This document shows, piece after piece, positions 1 through 6,422 of a stretch of DNA of 6,643 nt. Below the pieces are notes generated by a model, which saw only the letters and a program-made list of their open reading frames with translations, was not told the origin of the DNA and did no database searches. Origin of the DNA: CAYNNP01 sp964398215 (GTDB lineage: Bacteria; Planctomycetota; Planctomycetia; Pirellulales; Pirellulaceae); the NCBI GenBank assembly GCA_964398215.1, contig CAYNNP010000302.1, positions 1 through 6,643 of the forward strand. The letters are read 5' to 3'. How positions within the stretch are numbered: the stretch's first letter is position 1; each line of letters begins with the position of its first letter. The translations under genes were made by a program, and so were the position numbers.

Positions 1-16
1 ATGCTTCGGGTTACCA
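1..16. repeat. Partial copy of interspersed planctomycete-type repeat at window edge
   Basis: Bases 1-16 match the right arm of the complete element at 6320-6335 with one difference (T for C at position 2). The shared core is GCTTCGGGTTACCA. The rest of this copy, presumably including its other arm, lies outside the window. The element sits about 180 bp upstream of the ketosynthase pair, so the two-gene operon probably starts directly after it. Confidence 0.7.
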
Positions 17-185
17 AAATTACCCCGAATCAAAAAAACGCTTTGCCTTGAGGTGCACGCTGGCTGCTTGATTGATCTAGACGCAACAAGACGCGTCGAC
101 CTACACTAGCAAAAGAGCGACCCGGTGAGACCAGCTGGGAAAACACGGTTCGCTTGAGCTTGTCTTTGAATGTTGTTGGTGTCGG

Positions 186-194
186 AAAAGGAGG
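186..194 (+). promoter_or_regulatory. Strong Shine-Dalgarno that fixes the start of the first ketosynthase-like gene
   Basis: The purine run AAAAGGAGG ends four bases before the ATG at 199. The reading frame is open further upstream to a TTG at 154, but that start has no comparable ribosome binding site. The ketosynthase N-terminal motif (RRFAITGIGLISPLG) begins only a few residues after the ATG at 199, so 199 is taken as the start. Confidence 0.8.
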
Positions 195-198
195 TCCG

Positions 199-1242
199 AT
201 GTCTGCTGTCAATCGGCGCTTCGCTATTACGGGGATCGGTTTGATCAGCCCGTTGGGCAACAACGTTGATGCTCTGCGCGCGAACCTCGGCCAGGCAACG
301 GACGGACGCTGCGATTTCAACGGACACATTGACGATTTTGGCGACACGCCAAAGAACACGAAACGCGTCATTCGAAAGTCTCTGAAGCTGATGAACCGCG
401 AAACGCAACTTGGCGTCGCCGCGGCACAGCGTGCTTTCAACGACAGCGGCTTGGCCAATGCAGGTTATCCTGCCGAGAGCATTGGTGTCCTGTTTGGTGC
501 TGGCGATGTTGCGATTCAGCCAGCAGATTTCGCCGACGGCGTTCAAGCATGCTTGGATGATGTTGGCGAATTGGACTTGAGCAAATGGGGCCAACTGGGA
601 ATCGCCCAAATCGATCCTTTGTGGATCCTGCGAGTGCTGCCCAACATGCCGGCATGTCACATCGCAATCGCCAATGACCTGCAAGGAATCAATAACACAA
701 TCACGCAGTCGACCGTTGCGGCCAACATGGCGTTGTCCGAGGCGATTGGAGCAATCACCGACGGAGACGCTGATGTCGTTGTCGTTGGTGGAACCGGGAA
801 CTGCTTTCACGACTTTTTGAATTCTGCCAGCACAGCCAATCAGCCCGCAGAAGCAGCCGGTGCCTTTGTCGTTGAACGGATGGATCTGGCGATCGATCGC
901 GAAGCACGAATCTATGCCGATGTTTTGGCGACTGCTGAAGCGACAAGTATCCGCCATGACTACGTTGCAGAGCCAAAGACTGCGATCCGCTTCGCGTCCG
1001 AAACAGCTTTACAAAAATTGCGTTGGGATGCTTTGAACGCGCCGCCCCAAGCACAGCGTTACCATACTGCCGAAATGATTGGCGATGCCGGCGCGGGTAC
1101 GTCCGCACTGGACCTGATCCTTTGCCTGGATGACATTTACAGCGGCCGACAGCAATGCGTCCAGCAAACAAGCGTTTCTGCAACAGGCTTGGCAAGCTGT
1201 GTGATCGTGGGCCAACATGAATTGCGGAGATCAGCCGCATGA
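199..1242 (+). CDS. Catalytically inactive ketosynthase-like protein (chain-length-factor-like), 347 aa
   Basis: This is a thiolase-fold ketosynthase homologue that cannot be an active condensing enzyme. The N-terminal signature ITGIGLISPLG (residues 10-20) and the segment LPNMPA...GDADVVVVGG (147-198) are typical of the KAS I/II family. That segment aligns without gaps to residues 148-199 of the next gene's product. The nucleophilic Cys position is Thr172 (context TQST). The HGTST catalytic-His motif is absent. The GH of the second His motif is GD (EMIGDAGAG, 292-300), and the GFGG loop near the C-terminus is ATGLAS. Length is about 60-80 residues below a normal KAS, lost in several places in the C-terminal half. 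Stop and next start overlap as ATGA, so translation is coupled to the active ketosynthase. By analogy with chain-length factors of type II polyketide synthases (known Cys replacement, KS-CLF heterodimers), it probably pairs with the downstream KS; that role is inference. A decaying pseudogene is unlikely because the frame is intact and the ribosome binding site strong. Confidence 0.85.
   Translation: MSAVNRRFAITGIGLISPLGNNVDALRANLGQATDGRCDFNGHIDDFGDTPKNTKRVIRKSLKLMNRETQLGVAAAQRAFNDSGLANAGYPAESIGVLFGAGDVAIQPADFADGVQACLDDVGELDLSKWGQLGIAQIDPLWILRVLPNMPACHIAIANDLQGINNTITQSTVAANMALSEAIGAITDGDADVVVVGGTGNCFHDFLNSASTANQPAEAAGAFVVERMDLAIDREARIYADVLATAEATSIRHDYVAEPKTAIRFASETALQKLRWDALNAPPQAQRYHTAEMIGDAGAGTSALDLILCLDDIYSGRQQCVQQTSVSATGLASCVIVGQHELRRSAA
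1226..1242 (+). promoter_or_regulatory. Coupled start: Shine-Dalgarno GGAG and ATGA stop/start overlap
   Basis: GGAG at 1226-1229 lies nine bases before the ATG at 1239, still inside the upstream gene. The ATG shares bases with the TGA stop (1240-1242) of that gene. Such four-base overlaps usually give translational coupling and similar protein amounts, which suits two subunits of one complex. Confidence 0.75.
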
Positions 1243-2540
1243 AAGCTTCAAGGTACCAACGTCGCGTCGTCGTTACCGGCATCGGGCTGGTGACACCACT
1301 TGGATGTAGCGTTACGAAATTTTGGAACGGCGTGGCCAACGGTCGATCTGGCGTATCAAAGATCAGTAGCTTTGATGCAGCCAATTTCCCTGTTCGTATT
1401 GCTGCGGAAGTCAAAGGGTTTGACCCGAGCTCACACGGAATCTCGCAAACCCAGTCGCCCAATTGCCCACGACAAACACTCTTCTCGCTCGCCGCTGGTT
1501 TGGACGCCGCACGTGATGCTGGCGTTCTGGATGCAATTTCGAATCCGCGTCGCGCAGGTGTTTACTTGGGATGTGGAGAACCTTTCCAGCACTTTGAAAC
1601 CTTTACCGATTCCGTCCGCCAGTCCGCAGTCACCGATCAGCCGCTACGGATTTTCGATCCTGAGCTCCAGCAACAGTACACGCCGAACATGCCTGCCGTG
1701 CAGTTGGCAGCGCATCTGAACACTCAAGGTCCTACCAAGAACTGTATTGCGGCTTGCGTTTCGGCGACGCAAGCAATCGGTCAATCCATGCGAATGATCC
1801 GCCGCGGTGATGCGGACATGATGTTTTGCGGCGGCGCGCATAGTTGCGTTCATGAGTTTGGCTTGACTGGTTTCAATCGCTTGTCAGCGCTCAGCGTCCA
1901 GAATGAATATCCCGAGCAAGCGTCGCGGCCTTTTGATCGAGAACGCGATGGGTTCGTTGTTGGCGAGGGAGCCGCAGTGCTTGTGGCTGAAGAACTTGGA
2001 CACGCGAGGGCTCGCGGCGCAAGAATCTATGGTGAAATCACAGGTTTTGGGTCCGCGCAAGACGCTTTTCGCGTAACCGATACGCACCCTGACGGTCGCG
2101 GAACTGTCAACGCAATGACACGTGCACTGAAAGACAGTGGGCTTGGTGTTGACGATATCGATTACATCAATGCACATGGCACCAGCACATCACTCAATGA
2201 CAAAGTCGAAACACGCGCCATCCGCCGGGTCTTTCGGTCAGCTGCCGATAGTGTCTCTGTCTCTAGCACCAAAAGCATGATTGGTCACGCCACGACAGCA
2301 TGTGGCGGAATTGAGCTGGCAGCCTGTTTGTTGACGATGCAAAGCGGGATTGTGCCACCGACAATCAACTTGGAAAACTCTGATCCTGATTGCGATCTGG
2401 ATTACGTTCCCAACATCGCGCGTTCGCAAAAATGCCAGCATGTGCTGTCAAACAACATTGGCTTCGGTGGTCAAAACGCAGCCATCGTCGTTTCGCGATT
2501 CAGCGACGGTTCCGCGCAAGAGCTGCGACGCGCTGCTTAG
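1239..2540 (+). CDS. Beta-ketoacyl-ACP synthase (KAS II/FabF-like), active, 433 aa
   Basis: A full-length condensing enzyme of the KAS I/II family, which joins an acyl chain held on the active-site Cys to malonyl-ACP with loss of CO2; cytoplasmic. Visible in order are VVVTGIGLVTPLG (10-22), the nucleophile Cys173 in CIAACVSAT, GDADMMFCGG (190-199), RPFDRERDGFVVGEGAA (230-246), the catalytic His313 in NAHGTST (311-317), Lys345 and His350 in STKSMIGH (343-350), and the glycine loop GFGGQN (408-413). The Cys-His-His triad is complete and length is normal. It differs from housekeeping FabF around the nucleophile (AACVS rather than TACTS). It is translationally coupled to a Cys-less ketosynthase homologue, so a specialised chain-extending role (polyketide, polyene or unusual fatty acid) is more likely than general fatty acid synthesis. 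No ACP, reductase or dehydratase gene is within the window, so the product cannot be named. Confidence 0.93.
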   Translation: MKASRYQRRVVVTGIGLVTPLGCSVTKFWNGVANGRSGVSKISSFDAANFPVRIAAEVKGFDPSSHGISQTQSPNCPRQTLFSLAAGLDAARDAGVLDAISNPRRAGVYLGCGEPFQHFETFTDSVRQSAVTDQPLRIFDPELQQQYTPNMPAVQLAAHLNTQGPTKNCIAACVSATQAIGQSMRMIRRGDADMMFCGGAHSCVHEFGLTGFNRLSALSVQNEYPEQASRPFDRERDGFVVGEGAAVLVAEELGHARARGARIYGEITGFGSAQDAFRVTDTHPDGRGTVNAMTRALKDSGLGVDDIDYINAHGTSTSLNDKVETRAIRRVFRSAADSVSVSSTKSMIGHATTACGGIELAACLLTMQSGIVPPTINLENSDPDCDLDYVPNIARSQKCQHVLSNNIGFGGQNAAIVVSRFSDGSAQELRRAA

Positions 2541-2683
2541 CGTTTTACCGTCGATAGCCGAATTCGTTCAGGGCTTGTTGATTTGCTGAGCCGACGGCGC
2601 TAGCGGCGGGCCTTGTGATAACGCAACCCTTCGAGGCCAACGGGCTCACAAAAATATGCTACGCAAATAAATCGACAAACCGT
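2541..2683. other. Convergent intergenic gap, no clear terminator
   Basis: This 143-bp gap separates the ketosynthase operon from the convergent prepilin peptidase gene. It is rich in short GC palindromes (for example CGCTAGCG) and has a weak GGCCTT/GAGGCC pairing. I see no stable hairpin followed by a T-run on either strand, and no credible small gene. Confidence 0.5.
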
Positions 2684-3934
2684 TCACGACTGGCTTGCGT
2701 AAATCGCTTCTTTGATTTTTCGCCAAGCGTACAGCATTAGCCACATCAATCCAAAGATAGCGACTCCCATCCAGATCCCGACAACACCAATCATCTTAGT
2801 AAGATCGATGAACCATTGGTTGAACAGGCGATCCCAGAATATGATCGTTAGCATCGTTCCGGCGCATAAGTAGGGGCCAAACGGAATGCGATTGTCTCGT
2901 GTGACTACGAATTGAATGATCACAATTGCGATTGCTGCGAATGGCGCCAAAAAGAACGCCAACCCAGCGGCTTGCCAACCAACAAAGGCGCCGATCATCG
3001 CCATCAGCGTTACGTCACCAAACCCCATGGCTTCGACGTTCATCGCAGATGACCCGATAATGCGAATCACCCAAACGATACTGCCTCCGACTGCCAGTCC
3101 AATCAATGATGACAAAAGCCCATACCACGCCCTGTCGCCAAGTGCGTAGATCGCGCCAATTCCAAACAGCCCAGCGACCCAAATTCCAACCAACAGCTTC
3201 CACGTCGGGTGACGAACGAGTCCAGCAAAGAAAAACTCGATCGCTTTGCGAAATCCCTTGCGCGTGATCAGACGACGATCGGCCAATGCAAAGCACCAAC
3301 CTGTCCAGATGGCGAGCCCCGTTAATAGGCCAACTGTCCCGAACCACTTGATAGGTATCCCAGCAGGCGGTACTGGAGTCAGGAAAGTGACTGGCTCGCC
3401 TGCCGCTACCGGCATGAAAATGTACAGCGAAATAGATGACAAGGCTAATCCGATGACTGTACCTGGAATGGTAATCTGGTCAGGAATCGTTTGCTCGTCA
3501 AAGTCAATGAATGTCGCTGGAACCATCAATGCAATCAAAATCGCATGCGCAATGAAATTCAGGTGGCACCATCTGTCAACGTTGGGGCCAGGTCGTATCC
3601 CATTCGGAAAAAGGGCCCTGGCCTCGGTTTCATACCAGTAGAGCGCCGGCAATAACATCGCGACGCCAATCTCAATCAGAATTGGGCGAACCCAAAACCA
3701 CTTGCCATGAATTTCCGATTCTCGCCGCAACCCAAACCAGCCAACGATTGGAATCTTGTCGCTAAGTTTTCGCTCCGGCGCGTCCTCGTGTTTTTTTGAC
3801 CATGGATCGATCGCCCGACGAAAATAGGCCCAGTTGTAGGTCGCGTAATTGCCGAACGCGCCAATCAATATTCCAAGAATGGCCAACCCACCCAGTCGTA
3901 CGATCAGCGGTAGTCCAATCCAAAAATCGATCAC
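2684..3934 (-). CDS. Prepilin leader peptidase (A24 aspartic peptidase family), enlarged, 416 aa
   Basis: A polytopic inner-membrane aspartic peptidase that removes the positively charged leader of type IV prepilins or type II secretion pseudopilins. The two family motifs are visible: FIDFDEQTIPD (142-152) with candidate catalytic Asp144, and MGFGDVTLMAMIGAFVGW (303-320) with Asp307. The N-terminal cytoplasmic segment keeps the family pattern DKIPIVGWF...G.WFWVRPILIE (59-87) but has none of the Cys pairs found in the zinc-binding methylating form. Leader cleavage is therefore supported, while N-methylation is uncertain. About eight to ten hydrophobic segments can be picked out (roughly 10-29, 81-100, 124-144, 154-176, 197-218, 247-266, 271-294, 309-343, 381-403). 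Usual family length is about 250-290 residues; the extra length is mostly between the two Asp motifs, 163 residues apart against about 65 in typical members. The start is GTG at 3934 with a weak CAGG eight bases upstream. No pilin or secretion genes are adjacent. Confidence 0.88.
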   Translation of the reverse strand: MIDFWIGLPLIVRLGGLAILGILIGAFGNYATYNWAYFRRAIDPWSKKHEDAPERKLSDKIPIVGWFGLRRESEIHGKWFWVRPILIEIGVAMLLPALYWYETEARALFPNGIRPGPNVDRWCHLNFIAHAILIALMVPATFIDFDEQTIPDQITIPGTVIGLALSSISLYIFMPVAAGEPVTFLTPVPPAGIPIKWFGTVGLLTGLAIWTGWCFALADRRLITRKGFRKAIEFFFAGLVRHPTWKLLVGIWVAGLFGIGAIYALGDRAWYGLLSSLIGLAVGGSIVWVIRIIGSSAMNVEAMGFGDVTLMAMIGAFVGWQAAGLAFFLAPFAAIAIVIIQFVVTRDNRIPFGPYLCAGTMLTIIFWDRLFNQWFIDLTKMIGVVGIWMGVAIFGLMWLMLYAWRKIKEAIYASQS

Positions 3935-3961
3935 GAATAAAACCTGGGCACCTAGTCATGG

Positions 3962-3979
3962 AATTCACATATCTGAATT
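3962..3979. repeat. Small AT-rich inverted repeat upstream of prepilin peptidase
   Basis: AATTCA (3962-3967) and TGAATT (3974-3979) pair perfectly around a six-base spacer. The site is 28-45 bases upstream of the prepilin peptidase start and overlaps its candidate -10 box, so it could be an operator or part of the leader. The repeat is short and may be chance. Confidence 0.35.
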
Positions 3980-4046
3980 GTACGACACATTCAGTGGTTT
4001 TCGCACCGCAGGCAAGCAGATATTCGCGGGCCAGTTTGGAAAAGAG

Positions 4047-4098
4047 AGTCGCCACCTGCGGCAAAGATGAACAAACTGTCGCCTGGAATGTGGCGATT
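4047..4098. repeat. Inverted repeat with two competing left arms in the divergent region
   Basis: AGTCGCCAC (4047-4055) pairs with GTGGCGATT (4090-4098), nine pairs with one G-T, across a 34-base loop. The right arm's GGCGA (4092-4096) can instead pair with the nearer TCGCC (4079-4083). The two foldings exclude each other. No T-run follows on either strand, so this is not a plain terminator. Whether it acts in RNA or is a protein-binding site is unknown. Confidence 0.4.
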
Positions 4099-4222
4099 GG
4101 AACCTTAAACCGGAAAAACTCAGCACACTTCTGCTGGGACCACAATCAAGGGTGTTGTCGCGCGGGGGCTGTTTAGCGAACATCTATGGATTCAGACGTT
4201 AACCTATCTTTAGGCCAACCCA

Positions 4223-5422
4223 TTGAGCTTTCCAGCCGATCCCGTTCCGCTACGTGTCAAACCATCGCGGCATTTTCCTTTTGTCGCTCGGCATCCGTGG
4301 GTCCACGCTCACGCGCTTGCGGAGGACGGAAGGGACCTAAAGTGCGGTCAAGTGGTCGATATTTTGGACCACGATGGCCAATGGCTGGCACGCGGTTTGA
4401 TCAATCCAGCCAGTCGGCTAAGGATTCGTTTGTTGTCTTTCGCCATCGACCAACCAGTCGACGAAAATTTGGTGCTTCAGCAAATTGATGCCGCCATCGC
4501 GCGTCGCAGACTCCAAGGCCCAGTGCAAGCCGATGGTGCTGAACGCTTGATTTTCAGCGAAGCCGATTTGCTAAGCGGTCTGATTGTGGATCGATACGCA
4601 AGCTATCTAGCGGTTCAATTTGCTTCGGCTGCGATGATGCGTTTTCGCGAACCAATATTGGCTCATTTGAAGTCGACTTTAGCAGCAACAGCAATCAACA
4701 TTCGAGTCGATGAACGCACCGCCAAAAACGAAGGCATCGAGCCAGAGAATCAATGGCACGGGCAAGCACCTGATGATCCCAAAGTCACCTACAATGCCAA
4801 TGGATTGACTTTCGCCGTGGATTTGCACGGTGGACAAAAGACCGGCGGGTACTTGGACCAAATCGACAATCAGGCCGCTGTCGCGAAATACTCCAAAGGC
4901 AAACGGGTCTTGGATGTTTGCTGCTACGCCGGTGGATTCGCTTTAACTGCCGCCAAGAATGGTGCTGACCGCGTGGTTGGGATCGACAGCAGCGCTTTGG
5001 CGCTCAGTGAGGCCGCCGCGAATGCTGAGCGAAACGGGGTGACGAACCTGGAATTCATCCAGAACGATTGCTTTGACGCGCTGAAAGATCTAGCAACAGC
5101 TGGCGAAACATTCGATGTCATCGTATTAGACCCACCTCGCTTTGCGGGTTCGCGACACCAGATTGATTCGGCCCTGCGAGCCTACTGTCGGCTGAACTCA
5201 ATGGCGGTCGATTTGCTGCCCCCTGGCGGAATCCTGGTAACTTGCAGTTGTTCCGGGCGCGTCACACGATCCGACTTCCTAAATATGCTTGCAGATGTCG
5301 CCAGACGGAGACGCCGTGACATGATTGTGATGGAAAACAGAGGTGCCTCGGCGGACCATCCGATGTCCATTTCTTGCCCGGAATCTGACTATCTGAAGTG
5401 CGTGATCGCGCAAGTGGGTTAG
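4223..5422 (+). CDS. rlmI: RlmI-type 23S rRNA m5C methyltransferase (class I SAM-dependent), 399 aa
   Basis: The family member RlmI methylates C1962 of E. coli 23S rRNA at carbon 5, acting on the ribosomal RNA in the cytoplasm. Domains in order are an N-terminal PUA RNA-binding domain (about 10-85, with HPWVHAHALA and ARGLINPASRLRIRLLS), a central region (about 90-200), and a Rossmann methyltransferase domain (about 203-395). Diagnostic motifs are GQKTGGYLDQIDN (204-216), the SAM motif VLDVCCYAGGFALTAAKNGA (229-248), acidic Asp255 in GIDSS, DPPRFA (303-308), and TCSCSG (340-345), where Cys343 is the likely catalytic Cys. The C-terminus ADHPMSISCPESDYLKC closely follows E. coli RlmI, and length matches (about 396). 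The start is TTG at 4223: an in-frame TAG at 4211 precludes a longer form, and the PUA domain begins soon after. AGG at 4212-4214, eight bases before, may serve as ribosome binding site. The exact target base in this organism is inferred. Confidence 0.9.
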   Translation: MSFPADPVPLRVKPSRHFPFVARHPWVHAHALAEDGRDLKCGQVVDILDHDGQWLARGLINPASRLRIRLLSFAIDQPVDENLVLQQIDAAIARRRLQGPVQADGAERLIFSEADLLSGLIVDRYASYLAVQFASAAMMRFREPILAHLKSTLAATAINIRVDERTAKNEGIEPENQWHGQAPDDPKVTYNANGLTFAVDLHGGQKTGGYLDQIDNQAAVAKYSKGKRVLDVCCYAGGFALTAAKNGADRVVGIDSSALALSEAAANAERNGVTNLEFIQNDCFDALKDLATAGETFDVIVLDPPRFAGSRHQIDSALRAYCRLNSMAVDLLPPGGILVTCSCSGRVTRSDFLNMLADVARRRRRDMIVMENRGASADHPMSISCPESDYLKCVIAQVG

Positions 5423-5447
5423 TTTTTAAGGCTAAAATCCAGGAAAC

Positions 5448-5467
5448 TCCGTGTAACCTTGCACGGA
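5448..5467 (+). terminator. Possible terminator hairpin after the rRNA methyltransferase gene
   Basis: TCCGTGT (5448-5454) and GCACGGA (5461-5467) form a seven-pair stem with one G-T around the six-base loop AACCTT, 25 bases after the TAG stop. No T-run follows, so it is at best a weak or factor-assisted terminator; it may only stabilise the message end. Confidence 0.35.
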
Positions 5468-5489
5468 ACACGCGTATTGAACAGGATAG

Positions 5490-5518
5490 TTTCGTCTGTT
5501 TTGTAGTTCATATATACT
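5490..5518 (+). promoter_or_regulatory. Candidate promoter of the FHA gene
   Basis: TATACT (5513-5518) in an AT-rich stretch is a good -10 box. The hexamer 17 bases upstream, TTTCGT (5490-5495), is a poor -35 box. Transcription would begin near 5525, about 50 bases before the ATG at 5577, and would exclude the alternative upstream TTG start at 5520. Confidence 0.45.
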
Positions 5519-5564
5519 GTTGCGACGCATTCAGGACGATTTACCGTGCAACGATTCCCCATTC

Positions 5565-5568
5565 GGAG
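5565..5568 (+). promoter_or_regulatory. Shine-Dalgarno deciding the FHA gene start
   Basis: GGAG ends eight bases before the ATG at 5577. The frame is open back to a TTG at 5520, but the extra 19 residues have no domain match and that start would lie upstream of the expected transcript start. Confidence 0.65.
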
Positions 5569-5576
5569 TCTGCCCA

Positions 5577-6239
5577 ATGGCGGGCATTACGCTCAAGATT
5601 CTTCACGGAGCTGATCGTGGAAAGGTGTACACAGATCTAGTACCACCTTTAACGATAGGCCGCGAAGAAGGAAACGATATTCAGTTAAACGACGAACGAG
5701 TTAGTCGCTGCCACTTTAAGTTGCAGCGTGATAACGATCGTTTGGTGTTGACTGATCTGGACAGCACCAACGGCACGAAAGTCAACGGGGTCGAGTGCCA
5801 GCTCAAGATCCTGCGACATGGCGATCTGATTTCCGTCGGCAGAAGTCTCATGCTGGTTGGTTCTGAATCGGAAATCGCAGCTCGGCTTGCTGCGCTGGGA
5901 TCCGACAATCCAACGATCAGTCGTGAAATGGCCAGCAGCGAAAGTTCGATTGTGGTTCAACTTGAGAATGAACCCAAATCGCCGTTTCCAGTTGAAATGG
6001 TTCAGATTGATGAAGTACCCAGTATTCCTTCTGATCTGAGCCCCGGTCAAAAAGCTCAGATGTGCGAGATCCTGGACTACTTGCAACAACGAATTCACAA
6101 GTTGATTGAATCGGCACGCAACAACGAAGGTGACAGCGAAGTCATTTTGCAGATGTCGGCTTGGCAACGTCTTTTGGATACACAGTCACGACTTTCAACG
6201 ATGACTCGCCAAATCGCAGACCCTGATTACCAAGAATAA
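5577..6239 (+). CDS. FHA-domain protein, 220 aa
   Basis: A forkhead-associated domain, a phosphothreonine-peptide-binding module, occupies about residues 4-95. The hallmark residues are present: Gly28-Arg29 in LTIGREEGNDIQL, Ser43 and His46 in RVSRCHFKL, Ser63-Thr64-Asn65-Gly66-Thr67, Asn70, and the closing strand HGDLISVGRSLMLVG (81-95). Arg29, Ser43 and Asn65 are the positions expected to contact phosphopeptide, so binding should be functional. Residues 96-155 are low in structure signals and rich in Ser, Glu and Pro. Residues 157-213 look helical (QKAQMCEILDYLQQRIHKLIE and the WQRLLDTQSRLSTMTRQI region) and may form a dimerising or partner-binding helical pair. There is no signal peptide or membrane segment, so it is cytoplasmic. 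Such proteins usually work with Ser/Thr kinases; none is identified in the window. The gene stands alone, with its own promoter candidate and a repeat element after it. Confidence 0.88.
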   Translation: MAGITLKILHGADRGKVYTDLVPPLTIGREEGNDIQLNDERVSRCHFKLQRDNDRLVLTDLDSTNGTKVNGVECQLKILRHGDLISVGRSLMLVGSESEIAARLAALGSDNPTISREMASSESSIVVQLENEPKSPFPVEMVQIDEVPSIPSDLSPGQKAQMCEILDYLQQRIHKLIESARNNEGDSEVILQMSAWQRLLDTQSRLSTMTRQIADPDYQE

Positions 6240-6265
6240 AACAGGGCTCTGGGGCATTTTGGTTT

Positions 6266-6335
6266 TGGTAACCCGAAGCGTCAGCGAGGCACCGAGTCAA
6301 GATTGATTGTCCCTCGCTCACGCTTCGGGTTACCA
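6266..6335. repeat. Complete interspersed inverted-repeat element
   Basis: The arms 6266-6289 and 6312-6335 (24 bp each) are inverted complements with a single mismatch (C6282 against C6319). The 22-base spacer is 6290-6311. The core GGTAACCCGAAGCG ends each arm and encodes V-T-R-S-V-S-E/G when translated outward. A partial second copy starts the window. The element begins 26 bases after the FHA stop codon and could form a long hairpin protecting or ending that transcript, but no T-run follows. I recognise it from memory as a very abundant element in Rhodopirellula-like genomes; its copy number cannot be checked here. Confidence 0.85.
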
Positions 6336-6422
6336 GCAACTCCAAAACTGACGCGTCGGGCACATCTTGAAACATCCTTTGTCCTGTTCATTTGTCCCTT
6401 GTTTTTGGTCTCAAAAGCGACA

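Larger units (their letters stand above)
3935..4222. promoter_or_regulatory. Divergent intergenic region between prepilin peptidase and rRNA methyltransferase
   Basis: These 288 bp lie between genes transcribed away from each other and should hold both promoters. On the minus strand, TACAAT (plus-strand 3977-3982) is a fair -10 box about 43 bases before the GTG start, but no good -35 box accompanies it. No convincing plus-strand promoter was found. Inverted repeats at 3962-3979 and 4047-4098 are listed separately. Open frames crossing this region have no recognisable protein features. Confidence 0.4.

Noticed and set aside
154..198. Upstream TTG start adding 15 residues to the first ketosynthase-like gene
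   Set aside because: The extension overlaps the Shine-Dalgarno of the ATG at 199 and adds residues before the usual N-terminus of the family.
106..957. Long minus-strand open frame (283 codons) opposite the first ketosynthase-like gene
   Set aside because: It has no recognisable domain and lies antisense to a frame with clear ketosynthase motifs and a strong ribosome binding site. It is explained by codon composition of the sense gene.
199..1242. First ketosynthase-like gene as a pseudogene
   Set aside because: The frame is uninterrupted, the Shine-Dalgarno is strong, and it is translationally coupled to an intact partner. Loss is concentrated at catalytic motifs while the fold-defining core is retained.
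755..1462. Minus-strand open frame (235 codons) spanning the junction of the two ketosynthase genes
   Set aside because: Arg/Ser/His-rich translation without motifs, antisense to two well-supported genes.
2541..2683. Rho-independent terminator between the convergent genes
   Set aside because: The GC-rich palindromes there are short or badly mismatched and no T-run follows on either strand.
3796..4176. Plus-strand open frame crossing the divergent intergenic region
   Set aside because: It overlaps the prepilin peptidase N-terminus antisense, has no domain or ribosome binding site, and its composition looks random.
5520..5576. Upstream TTG start adding 19 residues to the FHA protein
   Set aside because: It lies just upstream of the expected transcription start from the TATACT box, has no ribosome binding site, and the ATG at 5577 has a well-spaced GGAG.
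6266..6335. CRISPR repeat or tRNA-like structure
   Set aside because: There are only two inverted arms, not direct repeats with regular spacers, and no cloverleaf can be drawn.
6142..6375. Minus-strand open frame containing VTRSVSEG
   Set aside because: This peptide is simply the translation of the interspersed repeat, and the frame runs antisense into the FHA gene.
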